Assembly: GCA_036307185.1 (NCBI GenBank)
Contig: JAXJYC010000040.1
Coordinates: forward strand, 60,198 to 124,197
Source: SVEL01 sp017381055
GTDB lineage: Bacteria > Bacillota > Clostridia > Lachnospirales > Lachnospiraceae
Direction of reading: 5' to 3'
Length of the DNA: 64,000 nucleotides
Under the pieces are notes generated by a model. It made no database searches. It worked only from the letters and a program-made list of their open reading frames with translations, and was not told the origin of the DNA. Below are positions 23,262 through 31,924 of the stretch, piece after piece. Position numbers and translations under genes: made by a program. Position 1 is the stretch's first letter; each line of letters starts with the position of its first letter.

Positions 23262-25103
23262 CTAATCTTTCTTAAAGAATTGAACTACATTTTCTGCCGC
23301 CTTACTATTCATTCCCGGCACATTCAAAAGTTCTTCAAAACTTGCATTTCTAACTTCTTCAATCCCTTTAAAATACTTCATTAATGCTCGTCTTCTTGTG
23401 GTACCAATTCCCGGAATATCATCAAGTATGGAATGAATCTGCCCCTTACCTCTGAGACTTCTATGATACTCAATAGCAAATCTATGAGCCTCATCCTGAA
23501 TTCTTGTTATAAGATGAAAGCTTTCTGAATGAGTATCTATTGGCAGCTCCACATTATTAAAATACAATCCTCTCGTTCTATGGTTATCATCCTTAACCAT
23601 ACCACAGACAGGTATATTTAAGCCTAGCTCTGATAAAACATCTAGAGCAATATTTACCTGACCTCTACCACCATCCATCATAATAAGATCCGGCAATCTA
23701 TTAAAGCTTAAATACTGCTCATCATTTTGATTAATTCCATGCTCAAATCTTCTAGTCAAAACCTCTCTCATACTTGCGTAATCATCAGGTCCCACTACTG
23801 TTTTTATCTTGAACTTTCTATAATCATTACGCTTCGGCCTTCCATTTTCATAAACAATCATGGAACCTACCGACTGCAATCCTGATGTATTAGAGATATC
23901 AAATGCCTCTATTCTATACGCGTTCTCACTATCAATATTAAGCATCTCAAATATTTCCTTAACAGCTCCGATAGTTCGTTCTTCCTCGCGCTTAATCTTT
24001 TCCTTATCCTGACTAAGCACAAGACGCGCATTCTTTGTAGCCAGTTCTACAAGCTTTTCTTTCTCGCCCTTCTTAGGATTTAAAATTCTAACCTTGGTAC
24101 CTCGCTTATTTGTAAGCCACTGCTCGAGAATTTCTCCATCCTCCACTTCCTCAGAAGTAAACAACTCCTTTGGAACAAATGGAGTTCCTGAATAATACTG
24201 CTTAATAAACGAAGTCAATATCTGACTTCCTGTTTCCATAGGCGCTGTAGTCATATGAAAATGTTCTCTTCCTACTAGCTTTCCCTCTCGTACAAAGAAC
24301 ACCTGAACTACTGCATCAAAGCCTTCTTCAGCATATGCAATAATATCTCTATCCATAAATTCATCAGACGAAATCTTTTGTTTTTTTGCTATCGCATTTA
24401 CACTATTTATCAAATCTCTATACTCTGCTGCTTTCTCATATTCCATATTTTCTGAGCATTCAAACATTTTTTCCTTAAGCATTTTCTCTACTTCATCATA
24501 TTTTCCATCAAGAAAAGCTTTTGCCTTATCAACCTGCTTACTATACTCCTCCTTTGAAATATAATTCATACAAGGAGCATCACACTGATGAATATGATGA
24601 TTAAGACATGGTCTGCCATTTCCAATTTCCTTCGGCAGTGCTCGATTACATGTACGCACATGATATATCTTTGTAAGTAATTCTATGGTATCCTTCACTG
24701 CCGCTGCGCTTGTATATGGACCATAATATTTGTTCTTATCTTTTTTTAACTGTCTTGTAAAAAGAATACGTGGATATTCCTCATTAGTAACCTTAATGTA
24801 CGGATATGTCTTATCATCCTTGAGCATAGTATTATATCTTGGTCTATGCTTCTTTATAAGATTGCACTCTAAAATAAGTGCCTCTAACTCAGAATCAGTT
24901 ACTATATATTCAAAGTAGCTGATATTAGCAACCATCTGCTGAATCTTCGCTGTCTTGACGGTGCTTTCTCTAAAGTACTGACGCACTCTATTCTTAAGGC
25001 TTATGGCCTTTCCTACATATATTATTTCATCTTTAGCGTTGTGCATAAGATAAACGCCCGGCGAGCCGGGCAGTTTACTTAATTCTTCTCTGAGATTGAA
25101 CAT
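23262..25103 (-). CDS. uvrC: Excinuclease ABC subunit C
   Basis: Makes the dual incisions in nucleotide excision repair. N-terminal GIY-YIG nuclease (GVYLMHNAKDEIIYVGKAIS, about 16-35, with the following KNRVRQYF). UVR motif near 205-240 (EKMFECSENMEYEKAAEYRD). C-terminal RNase H-like nuclease (about 385-530; IEAFDISNTSGLQSVGSMIV, DLIMMDGGRGQVNIA). Tandem helix-hairpin-helix at the end (DDIPGIGTTRRRALM, LLNVPGMNSKAAENVV). Length 613. Its start overlaps the ftsH 3' end by 25 nt, so it is translationally linked to ftsH. Confidence 0.96.
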   Translation of the reverse strand: MFNLREELSKLPGSPGVYLMHNAKDEIIYVGKAISLKNRVRQYFRESTVKTAKIQQMVANISYFEYIVTDSELEALILECNLIKKHRPRYNTMLKDDKTYPYIKVTNEEYPRILFTRQLKKDKNKYYGPYTSAAAVKDTIELLTKIYHVRTCNRALPKEIGNGRPCLNHHIHQCDAPCMNYISKEEYSKQVDKAKAFLDGKYDEVEKMLKEKMFECSENMEYEKAAEYRDLINSVNAIAKKQKISSDEFMDRDIIAYAEEGFDAVVQVFFVREGKLVGREHFHMTTAPMETGSQILTSFIKQYYSGTPFVPKELFTSEEVEDGEILEQWLTNKRGTKVRILNPKKGEKEKLVELATKNARLVLSQDKEKIKREEERTIGAVKEIFEMLNIDSENAYRIEAFDISNTSGLQSVGSMIVYENGRPKRNDYRKFKIKTVVGPDDYASMREVLTRRFEHGINQNDEQYLSFNRLPDLIMMDGGRGQVNIALDVLSELGLNIPVCGMVKDDNHRTRGLYFNNVELPIDTHSESFHLITRIQDEAHRFAIEYHRSLRGKGQIHSILDDIPGIGTTRRRALMKYFKGIEEVRNASFEELLNVPGMNSKAAENVVQFFKKD

Positions 25104-27310
25104 TCTTGCTCCTTCACTTCATTGTAGATCTCCATAAACTGAGCACCTGTAATAGTTTCCTTCTCGTAAAGGTAATCTGCAATCTTTGCAAGCACATCTT
25201 TATTTTCTGTAAGAAGCTTAATAGCTCTCTCGTAGCAAGCCTTAAGAAGAGCATTTACTTCATTATCAATCTTTGTAGCTGTCTGATCTGAACAATTTAA
25301 TGATGTTCTTCCCGTAAGGTAAGTGTCCTCATTCTTTTCCAAGCTCATAAGTCCAAAGCTATCGCACATACCATACTGTGTAACCATAGCTCTAGCAAGA
25401 GCTGTTGCTTTTTCCATATCATTAGCAGCACCTGTTGTAACTGTATCAAAACAAATTGCCTCTGCGGCACGTCCACCAAGAAGTGTTGTTATTCTTGTGA
25501 TAAGCTCATCCTTAGTCATAAGATACTTCTCTTCCTCTGGAACCTGCATTACATAGCCAAGAGAACCCATAGTTCTAGGAACGATAGTAATCTTCTGAAC
25601 TGGCTCTGCATTCTTCTCTAACGCTGTAATAAGAGCGTGACCTACCTCATGGTAAGCAACTGTCTTCTTCTCAACAGCACTTAAAATTCTATCTTTCTTT
25701 TCCTTACCAGCGATAACCACCTCAACAGCCTCAAGTAAATCAGCCTGCGAAATGGCTTTTCTACCCTGCTTAACCGCATTGATAGCCGCCTCATTTATCA
25801 TATTGGCAAGGTCTGCACCTACAGCACCGCTTGTTGCAAGACCCATTGCATCTAAATCAACTGTTTCATCCATACGCACATTCTTTGCGTGCACCTTAAG
25901 GATATCAACTCTACCCTTAAGATCTGGCTTATCAACAATAACTCTTCTATCAAATCTACCTGGACGAAGAAGAGCCTTATCAAGTACGTCAGGTCTATTT
26001 GTAGCACCTAACATAAAGATACCCTTAGACGAATCGAAACCATCCATCTCAGCAAGGAGCTGATTAAGTGTCTGCTCACGCTCATCATTTCCTCCGCCGT
26101 ACTTAGAATCACGGCTTCTACCGATAGCATCTATCTCATCAATAAATATAATACATGGTGCATTCTGCTGTGCTGTCTTAAATAAATCTCTTACTCTTGA
26201 CGCACCTACACCTACGTAAAGTTCTACGAAATCAGAACCTGAAAGTGAGAAGAATGGTACATGACCCTCTCCTGCAACTGCCTTAGCAAGAAGTGTCTTA
26301 CCTGTTCCCGGAGGTCCTACAAGAAGCGCACCCTTTGGAAGCTTAGCTCCTACCTTTGCGTACTTTTCCGGATTATGAAGGAAGTCAACTATCTCCTTAA
26401 GAGATTCCTTTGCCTCATCCTGACCTGCTACATCTGCAAATGTAACACCAGTTTCCTTCTCCATATACATCTTTGCTTTAGACTTGCCAACGCCCATTGC
26501 GCCGCCTTTACCCATCTTCTTAAACAATAATCCCATAAGGAAATATATAAGTATAAATGGTAAAACATATGCTAATAAAATATCAACTATTGTAGACTTT
26601 GAATCAGAAACATCCGCCTTAAAATCCACTTTATGATTCTTTGCTGCCTCTTTTAATTCTTCATGAAGATTATCAACACTTATAGCTGTAGTCCAATAAG
26701 TTTTCTCAACCATTGAATTATCTAATTCATTTTCCTCAACTGGTGTAATAATAATCTTACCCTCTGAAGTTATCTCTACACTCTTTACCTCACCGCTTTC
26801 AAGCATCGTAAGGAACTTGTTATAGCTTATCTCCTCTGATGTGGCATTTTCATACATTGTTCCCATGAAATAAACCATAAGAACTGTTATAATGGCAGCA
26901 AATATAAGTAGACTTAATTTAGAGCCACCCTTCTTGCCATTTCCGCCGTTACCATTATTTCCATTATCGCCGTTACTGTTGCTATTATTTCCATTATTGC
27001 CACCCTGGCTATTTCTGCGTGGATCACGATTATACTCCGAATATCTATCTCCATATCCATCGTTATAACGGTTTCTTCCATTTCCATATCCATCCTTACC
27101 ATAGACATCGCCTATGCCCGGACCAAATCCAAATGGACCAAAACCAAAAGAGCCCAAATCTGATGATTTCTTGTCTCCTTGATTCTCATCATTATCCGAC
27201 TCTCTAGAATTATCCGACTCTCTAGAATTATCCTCTTTATTATCTAAATAATTATCTTTTTCACCCGTTTCTTTTATATCGTCTTGTTCAAATTTATTAT
27301 CTGTATTCAT
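25079..27310 (-). CDS. ftsH: ATP-dependent zinc metalloprotease FtsH with a long N-terminal extension
   Basis: Membrane AAA+ protease that degrades unfolded or regulatory membrane and cytosolic proteins. Unusually, about 130 low-complexity residues precede TM1: an acidic N-terminal half with a duplicated NSRESD, then Gly/Phe (GFGPFGFGPG) and Asn/Gly-rich repeats. TM1 is about 131-150, the external domain 155-240, TM2 241-263. Walker A is GPPGTGKT (332-339), Walker B CIIFIDEIDA, the SRH region follows and the zinc site is HEVGH (554-558). Other FtsH proteins usually have under 15 residues before TM1. Promoter at 27367-27395; overlaps uvrC at the 3' end. Confidence 0.96.
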   Translation of the reverse strand: MNTDNKFEQDDIKETGEKDNYLDNKEDNSRESDNSRESDNDENQGDKKSSDLGSFGFGPFGFGPGIGDVYGKDGYGNGRNRYNDGYGDRYSEYNRDPRRNSQGGNNGNNSNSNGDNGNNGNGGNGKKGGSKLSLLIFAAIITVLMVYFMGTMYENATSEEISYNKFLTMLESGEVKSVEITSEGKIIITPVEENELDNSMVEKTYWTTAISVDNLHEELKEAAKNHKVDFKADVSDSKSTIVDILLAYVLPFILIYFLMGLLFKKMGKGGAMGVGKSKAKMYMEKETGVTFADVAGQDEAKESLKEIVDFLHNPEKYAKVGAKLPKGALLVGPPGTGKTLLAKAVAGEGHVPFFSLSGSDFVELYVGVGASRVRDLFKTAQQNAPCIIFIDEIDAIGRSRDSKYGGGNDEREQTLNQLLAEMDGFDSSKGIFMLGATNRPDVLDKALLRPGRFDRRVIVDKPDLKGRVDILKVHAKNVRMDETVDLDAMGLATSGAVGADLANMINEAAINAVKQGRKAISQADLLEAVEVVIAGKEKKDRILSAVEKKTVAYHEVGHALITALEKNAEPVQKITIVPRTMGSLGYVMQVPEEEKYLMTKDELITRITTLLGGRAAEAICFDTVTTGAANDMEKATALARAMVTQYGMCDSFGLMSLEKNEDTYLTGRTSLNCSDQTATKIDNEVNALLKACYERAIKLLTENKDVLAKIADYLYEKETITGAQFMEIYNEVKEQECSISEKN

Positions 27311-27366
27311 ATTACTCCATTCTGCATATTAATGCTGTGAGCCTCTCTAAAATCCCACCAGATATG

Positions 27367-27395
27367 AGCATACACTAGCTTCCCCCATAAATCAA
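27367..27395 (-). promoter_or_regulatory. Candidate ftsH promoter (TTGATT-17-TATGCT)
   Basis: Minus strand -35 TTGATT (27395-27390), 17-bp spacer, -10 TATGCT (27372-27367), 57 bp upstream of the ftsH ATG. Moderate match to consensus. Confidence 0.45.
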
Positions 27396-27433
27396 TAATT
27401 ATGAACAAATTTTCACATATTTATCATTATTTT

Positions 27434-28708
27434 CTATTTCTTCAATGTAGCTATCATACGTGTTCCACCACCATCTCTATCTGTGGCTTTTACCTTACCA
27501 TTATGATATATAGCAATATGTTTTACAATAGACAATCCAAGCCCCGTTCCTCCAACCTCTTTAGAACGACTCTTATCAACTCTATAAAATCTTTCAAATA
27601 CAGATTTTTTCTCATCCTCCGGAATACCTATACCCGAATCTTCAACAATTACTCTTACTGCATCATCTTCTTCCTCTACTATTACATTTACTATACCACC
27701 ATCTGTATTATACTTAATAGCATTGTCACAAAGATTAAAAACAAGTTCTTCAAGCATGCCAGGCACACCTGTAAGTTTAACTTCCACTGGCATATCACAA
27801 GTTATAGTTACTTTCTTTTTCGCAGCAACATGCTCCAATCTACTCATAACAATCCTAACTATATCACATATATTAACTTCTTCCTTTTGTATAACTATCT
27901 CATCACTTTCAAGTCTAGAGATTAATATAATATCATTTACTAAATTAATAAGTCTTACCGACTCCTTATTTATACTATCTGCAAACTCTGGCACATCTTC
28001 TGGCTTAATAATCCCATTAGCTAGCATCTCAGAAATACCTGAGATAGATGTCAACGGTGTCTTAAGTTCATGAGATACATTAGCTGTAAAATCCCTTCTA
28101 AAGCTCTCTCTTCTTGCATTTTCTCTCTTTAATTCTCGAATATTTGTGTCAATCAAAATATTCTGTCTTCTGATTCTAGCCAAAAGTGGCTTAATCTCCA
28201 CATACCCCTTTATATCACCTATCTTACCACTCTCTAAATCAATTTTATTGATAGGTGCAACGATTGCCTTAGCAATATAAATGGCAACTATATATAAAAT
28301 AAGAGCAAACACAACAAGCACAACAAGAATAGGCTGTATCATAGAGAGCATAAGATTACCCACTGTTCCGTACACATTGGCAACTCTTATTACACTTCCA
28401 TCATCAAGCCTCCTGTCACAATATACTGTTTTTTCAAGCATATTATCACTATACTCTATATTGTCATATAATACTTTTCCATCTTCATCAGTCCATGTTA
28501 CTCGCACATCATTGGACACATCTATGTTTTCAAAAAAATCAACACCAGCAGATTTTATACCCTCCTCCACTAGAATCGCCTTTGTAGCCAGCGTTGCTTT
28601 CATCTGCTTTTCAGTTCTCTTATAATAAGCCACCAAAAAAATCACTGATGAAAAAACAATAGCAACCATAGATATTATAAATGTATGTATAAATATCTTT
28701 TTTACCAT
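27434..28708 (-). CDS. phoR: PhoR-type sensor histidine kinase
   Basis: Membrane sensor kinase partner of the response regulator encoded upstream. TM1 about 7-27 (FIHTFIISMVAIVFSSVIFL), extracellular sensor region 30-125, TM2 about 126-150 (IQPILVVLVVFALILYIVAI). H-box FTANVSHELKTPLTSISG (about 208-225, His in SHELK), N-box FNLCDNAIKYNTDGG, G1 EDSGIGIPEDE and G2 GGTGLGLSIVKHI. Length 424, shorter than PhoR proteins with a PAS domain. It starts 12 nt after the regulator gene. Phosphate sensing is supported by Pho-box-like repeats upstream of the operon, but another stimulus is possible. Confidence 0.85.
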   Translation of the reverse strand: MVKKIFIHTFIISMVAIVFSSVIFLVAYYKRTEKQMKATLATKAILVEEGIKSAGVDFFENIDVSNDVRVTWTDEDGKVLYDNIEYSDNMLEKTVYCDRRLDDGSVIRVANVYGTVGNLMLSMIQPILVVLVVFALILYIVAIYIAKAIVAPINKIDLESGKIGDIKGYVEIKPLLARIRRQNILIDTNIRELKRENARRESFRRDFTANVSHELKTPLTSISGISEMLANGIIKPEDVPEFADSINKESVRLINLVNDIILISRLESDEIVIQKEEVNICDIVRIVMSRLEHVAAKKKVTITCDMPVEVKLTGVPGMLEELVFNLCDNAIKYNTDGGIVNVIVEEEDDAVRVIVEDSGIGIPEDEKKSVFERFYRVDKSRSKEVGGTGLGLSIVKHIAIYHNGKVKATDRDGGGTRMIATLKK

Positions 28709-28720
28709 AAAATATCTTTT

Positions 28721-29398
28721 TTATCCCTTCACTTTGTATCCTACACCACGAACTGTCTCAATAATATTTCCGCCTTCCTTCAGCTTACTTCTTAAAGTTC
28801 TAATATGAACATCTACAGTTCTGTTTTCTCCGTCAAAATCATATCCCCATATCTTTATAAGTAATTCATCTCTATCGAATACCTTTTCTCTATTCTTCAT
28901 AAGCATGGAAAGCAATTCAAACTCTTTATATGTAAGCTTAATATCTTCTCCCTTTACCTTAACTGTATGCTTTGTTGTACACAATGTTACATCCCCAACT
29001 ACATATTCCGTCTTAGTTGTCTTAGAATTATCTACCGATGCTCTTCTAAGAACTGCCTTTATTCTAGATATAAGCTCCATAACAGAAAAAGGCTTTGGAA
29101 CATAATCATCAGCACCCATATCAAGTCCAATTATTCTATCGTATTCTGTACTCTTAGCTGTAAGCATAATAATAGGCAAATTCTTAGTTTCTTCTCTTTC
29201 TCTTAACTTACCTAATATAGAGATTCCATCCTCTTCTGGCAACATAACATCCAAGAGCAGAAGCTCAGGCATCTCCTCTTTCATAGCCTTCCAGAACTCA
29301 CTAGGTGTTTCAAAACCCACAACCTCAAATCCTGAATTATTTAACGCATAGCTTACAAATTTTTGAATACTTGTATCATCTTCCAATAAGTATATCAT
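28721..29398 (-). CDS. phoP: PhoP/PhoB-type response regulator (OmpR family)
   Basis: DNA-binding response regulator. Receiver domain 1-118: acidic pair in MIYLLEDDTS, phospho-acceptor Asp50 in LLLLDVMLPEEDG, IMLTAKS (Thr/Lys switch) and YVPKPFSVMELISR. C-terminal winged helix 130-225 includes LTYKEFELLSMLMKN, WGYDFDGENRTVDVHIRTLR and VRGVGYKVKG. Length 225. GAGGAAGGTCTAT precedes ATG 29398. The four TTAACAT-like repeats at 29584-29627, adjoining a TATAAT -10, fit autoregulation by a PhoP-type protein. Confidence 0.88.
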   Translation of the reverse strand: MIYLLEDDTSIQKFVSYALNNSGFEVVGFETPSEFWKAMKEEMPELLLLDVMLPEEDGISILGKLREREETKNLPIIMLTAKSTEYDRIIGLDMGADDYVPKPFSVMELISRIKAVLRRASVDNSKTTKTEYVVGDVTLCTTKHTVKVKGEDIKLTYKEFELLSMLMKNREKVFDRDELLIKIWGYDFDGENRTVDVHIRTLRSKLKEGGNIIETVRGVGYKVKG

Positions 29399-29459
29399 AT
29401 AGACCTTCCTCGTTATATATGTTTAATTGATGTTTTTATTTTCTTATTACTTTGTTTTC

Positions 29460-29537
29460 TTATATTATTCTTTCTTGCTGCTTTGTTTTGCTGCTTAATA
29501 ACTTTCTTCGCTTGCTTAATTTCTTCGCTTGCTTCAT
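29460..29537 (-). CDS. Candidate 25-aa basic leader peptide in the phoPR 5' UTR
   Basis: An ATG downstream of the predicted phoPR -10 opens a 25-codon frame (MKQAKKLSKRRKLLSSKTKQ...), over a third Lys/Arg. The DNA is a purine-rich near-repeat (AAGCAAGCGAAGAAA twice). There is no good ribosome binding site, so it may be only a repeat-rich leader. Translation is speculative. Confidence 0.2.
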   Translation of the reverse strand: MKQAKKLSKRRKLLSSKTKQQERII

Positions 29538-29558
29538 CTTTGAAATAATTATAATTTT

Positions 29559-29564
29559 ATTATA
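29559..29564 (-). promoter_or_regulatory. phoPR -10 box (TATAAT)
   Basis: Perfect TATAAT on the minus strand, 160 bp before the phoP start. The normal -35 position falls in the Pho-box array with no -35 consensus, as at activator-dependent promoters. Confidence 0.5.
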
Positions 29565-29583
29565 TTAAACTTACAAGTCTATT

Positions 29584-29627
29584 TATGTTAATTTTATGTT
29601 AAAGAATTATGTTAAATTTATCTTAAA
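29584..29627 (-). promoter_or_regulatory. Pho-box-like direct repeats upstream of phoPR
   Basis: Four minus-strand heptamers, TTAACAT three times and TTAAGAT once, with spacings 11, 13 and 11 bp. Bacillus PhoP binds TTAACA-like direct repeats spaced 11 bp, placed just upstream of the -10. Layout matches closely; the phosphate role is inferred. Confidence 0.6.
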
Positions 29628-29730
29628 GTCATAAAAAGTATGCTCTGTCTGCCGGAATTTCATATCAATCTCTATCTTAATTGTCGATTTCCTCATATTT
29701 CAGATATCAACTACTAGATCACATATATAA

Positions 29731-30006
29731 TGGGCATAAATAGGTGATAATCATCTATTTATGCCCATTTTCGTACATTTAAATTGCATCGTATTAAGTA
29801 ATTCTACCATTTTGGGCATTTTCATCATCTTTTTTCGTTTTTTTGCCCACTATTTTTGATATTCACGGGCATAATTAACATTTTAGTCACTGATTTTGCC
29901 CATTTTCATTCTAGAAAGCTATTTTTCCTTGATTTACTAGCTTCTTTTGGGCAGAATGTCCATTTTTTAACCTATCTTTGCCCAAAATCAAAACATTTCT
30001 TACCCA
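29731..30006. repeat. Regular GGGCA/TGCCC motif array with a 135-bp period
   Basis: Motif starts: TGGGCA 29731, TGCCCA 29762, TGGGCA 29813, TGCCCA 29844, CGGGCA 29866, TGCCCA 29897, TGGGCA 29948, TGCCCA 29979, TACCCA 30001. Spacings are 31, 51, 31, 22, then 31, 51, 31, 22, so a 135-bp unit occurs twice. The DNA between motifs has diverged. The first pair forms a nearly perfect 41-bp palindrome; the others conserve only the ends. This lies in the 654-bp gap between phoP and the sulfatase gene. The rest of that gap holds the Pho boxes and no convincing gene. Confidence 0.6.
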
Positions 30007-30052
30007 AAATCAAATATCGTCTCTTATCTAGCCTCAAAAAACAATTCCCAAC

Positions 30053-31636
30053 CTACCTTGTTCCCAGGATATCCTTATTATATAACTTAGAGTTCTTAGA
30101 TATCTCTTCCATAAACTCATTCTTTCCAATAGTCTCCATTACTGTCTTCTTATCAGAATAAAGATTTGTTCCAAGTCCCAATCTATCTCCTTCAATTTCA
30201 AACCCAAGACTTGCAAGAATTGTAGGGAACATATCCATTGTTGTAAACTGTCTATTTTTCCAATTTACTGGCTCTAAATCTGAATTGATTATTGCATTGT
30301 AAACTGATCTCTGATATCCATCAGGCACATATTCGTTCTTTACAATCGGCGCCATACTAAGATGATCTCCCGCTACAACAATAACTGTATCCTCATAAAA
30401 TTCCTGTTCCTGACACCACTCAACAAAGTTTGTAATCTGTTTGTCCTGACATGCAATTATATTTTTGTAATTGTCATCATACTCATTGCCACAAGCATTA
30501 CAGAGATATCCATTAGGTGTATGCAAATCAATTGTATTTACAATGATACTAAATGGTTGTTCTCCTGATGCAAGCTCCCTTATCTCGTCCCTTGCTATCA
30601 TAAATAAATCTTCATCATCCACACCCCAGAAGCCATTATGTTTTTTTACATATTCTTCTTCAAGAGCTGTATAATAATCAAATATTTTATAATTACCATG
30701 CTTCACAAAGAAATTGTCAACTCCTGCAAATTCACGCTTAGAACCGATTAATATCTCATTAACATAACCATTTTCTTCTAAGATTTCACCCATAGAGGTT
30801 ACACCTGGCAAGAATTCATCATATTTTCCATAAGCATTATTCCCTATAGGAAGCGAAAGTGGCACACCTGAAGTCTGGGCAACCATAGCCGCAATAGTCC
30901 AACCTGTTCCCTCTACTTCTACAGCACCTGCTAATGATTCATTTCTAGAAAAATGAGTATTCTCAATCGCCAATTCAGTTAACTTTGGCATGTAATTCCT
31001 ATCCATACAACCGCCATTATCAAAATCTGTGTAACTAGCCTCTAAAGACTCAGAAAGTATAAATATAAGATTCTTCTTTTTTGCCGGCGCCTTTATATCT
31101 GCCTCAGCAGCATCCACATAATACTCCTCATAAATACTTGAAGAATTTAATCTATCTGCAACCCAATCATCCATTCCAAATCCAACAAAATCAACAACCA
31201 ATACAAGCACTAACACCATGGCTGTTACAGGAAGCATTCTTCGTATAAGAAATTTATTTATCGATAATAAACCCGCTCCAACTTTCGCAAAAAAGTTTTT
31301 AATCTTTTTACCTTTCAAACCATCATTTACTTCTTCATCAACCTTCTTTGATTTTTGATTCAAATGATATATTACACCCAAGGCTACCATAATAGCTGAC
31401 GCAATTCCTACCCATTTGGAAGCACCATATACATAGCTCATAATTATAGATGTATCAGTACCTTCAAGAGGCACCATCATATGAAATATAACCTGTGAAA
31501 ACGGCACATCTCCAAATATATCCTTTGTCCATATAAGAAGATATACTAGTAACACTGATAATATAACAAAGCTAATACTTAATATGCATTTCCATACTTT
31601 AATCCCTTTTTCTTTTTTCTCTATTTTATCTCCCAT
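30053..31636 (-). CDS. LtaS/OpgB-type membrane sulfatase-fold phosphoglycerol transferase
   Basis: Membrane enzyme with an extracellular alkaline-phosphatase/sulfatase domain. Hydrophobic segments near 17-36, 68-85 and 135-155. The catalytic domain (about 185-500) starts KKNLIFILSESLEASYTDFD with the metal-binding Glu in SESLE. VEVEGTGWTIAAM carries the probable nucleophile Thr (the OpgB/LtaS position). FSIIVNTIDLHTPNGY and TVIVVAGDHLSMAP (GDH) follow. Two to four fewer TMs than LtaS (usually five), so more OpgB-like. Substrate (lipoteichoic acid glycerol phosphate or similar) is not determinable. Own promoter at 31685-31712; the GGGCA array follows its stop. Confidence 0.82.
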   Translation of the reverse strand: MGDKIEKKEKGIKVWKCILSISFVILSVLLVYLLIWTKDIFGDVPFSQVIFHMMVPLEGTDTSIIMSYVYGASKWVGIASAIMVALGVIYHLNQKSKKVDEEVNDGLKGKKIKNFFAKVGAGLLSINKFLIRRMLPVTAMVLVLVLVVDFVGFGMDDWVADRLNSSSIYEEYYVDAAEADIKAPAKKKNLIFILSESLEASYTDFDNGGCMDRNYMPKLTELAIENTHFSRNESLAGAVEVEGTGWTIAAMVAQTSGVPLSLPIGNNAYGKYDEFLPGVTSMGEILEENGYVNEILIGSKREFAGVDNFFVKHGNYKIFDYYTALEEEYVKKHNGFWGVDDEDLFMIARDEIRELASGEQPFSIIVNTIDLHTPNGYLCNACGNEYDDNYKNIIACQDKQITNFVEWCQEQEFYEDTVIVVAGDHLSMAPIVKNEYVPDGYQRSVYNAIINSDLEPVNWKNRQFTTMDMFPTILASLGFEIEGDRLGLGTNLYSDKKTVMETIGKNEFMEEISKNSKLYNKDILGTR

Positions 31637-31684
31637 TATTTATTCCTCTGTTAATTAATTTTTCGAATTATACGCAACATATCT

Positions 31685-31712
31685 AGTTTATCATTTATGT
31701 ATTTTTAGTCAA
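31685..31712 (-). promoter_or_regulatory. Promoter of the sulfatase-fold gene (TTGACT-16-TAAACT)
   Basis: Minus strand -35 TTGACT (31712-31707), 16-bp spacer, -10 TAAACT (31690-31685), about 50 bp before the start codon and divergent from the ribU promoter. Confidence 0.5.
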
Positions 31713-31752
31713 GTTTTTTCAAATTTTGACAAAATTTTTTCATAATTTTCAG

Positions 31753-31780
31753 TTGACAATTAAATTTTCAGATATATAAT
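31753..31780 (+). promoter_or_regulatory. ribU promoter (TTGACA-16-TATAAT)
   Basis: Consensus -35 TTGACA (31753-31758) and -10 TATAAT (31775-31780) with a 16-bp spacer, directly upstream of the FMN riboswitch. Confidence 0.8.
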
Positions 31781-31802
31781 AGAGTGGTCAATTGAATATT
31801 GA

Positions 31803-31917
31803 TTGCCTTCAGGGCAGGGTGCAATTCCCGATCGGCGGTAAAGTCCGCGAGCGTAAAATACGCAGGATTTGGTGAAATTCCAAAACCGACAGTATAGTCT
31901 GGATGAAAGAAGGAGGT
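31803..31917 (+). promoter_or_regulatory. FMN riboswitch (RFN element) controlling ribU
   Basis: All conserved RFN blocks are present in order: AGGGCAGGGTG, AATTCCCGATCGGCGGT, AGTCCGCGAGC, GGATTTGGTGAAATTCC, AACCGACAGTATAGTCTGGA and TGAAAGAAGG. P1 pairs CCTTC (31806-31810) with GAAGG (31909-31913). That 3' strand overlaps the ribU Shine-Dalgarno AGGAGG (31911-31916). No terminator lies between the aptamer and ATG, so control is probably translational: FMN stabilises P1 and hides the ribosome binding site. Confidence 0.95.
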
Positions 31918-31924
31918 TCTAATT

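Noticed and set aside
29731..30006. CRISPR array
   Set aside because: Only six-base motifs in alternating orientation are conserved, with unequal spacing and no repeat-length direct repeats or cas genes.
29856..30161. 101-aa plus-strand reading frame in the phoP-sulfatase gap
   Set aside because: It lies across the GGGCA array and the sulfatase 3' end, has no ribosome binding site, and its translation looks like random AT-rich DNA.
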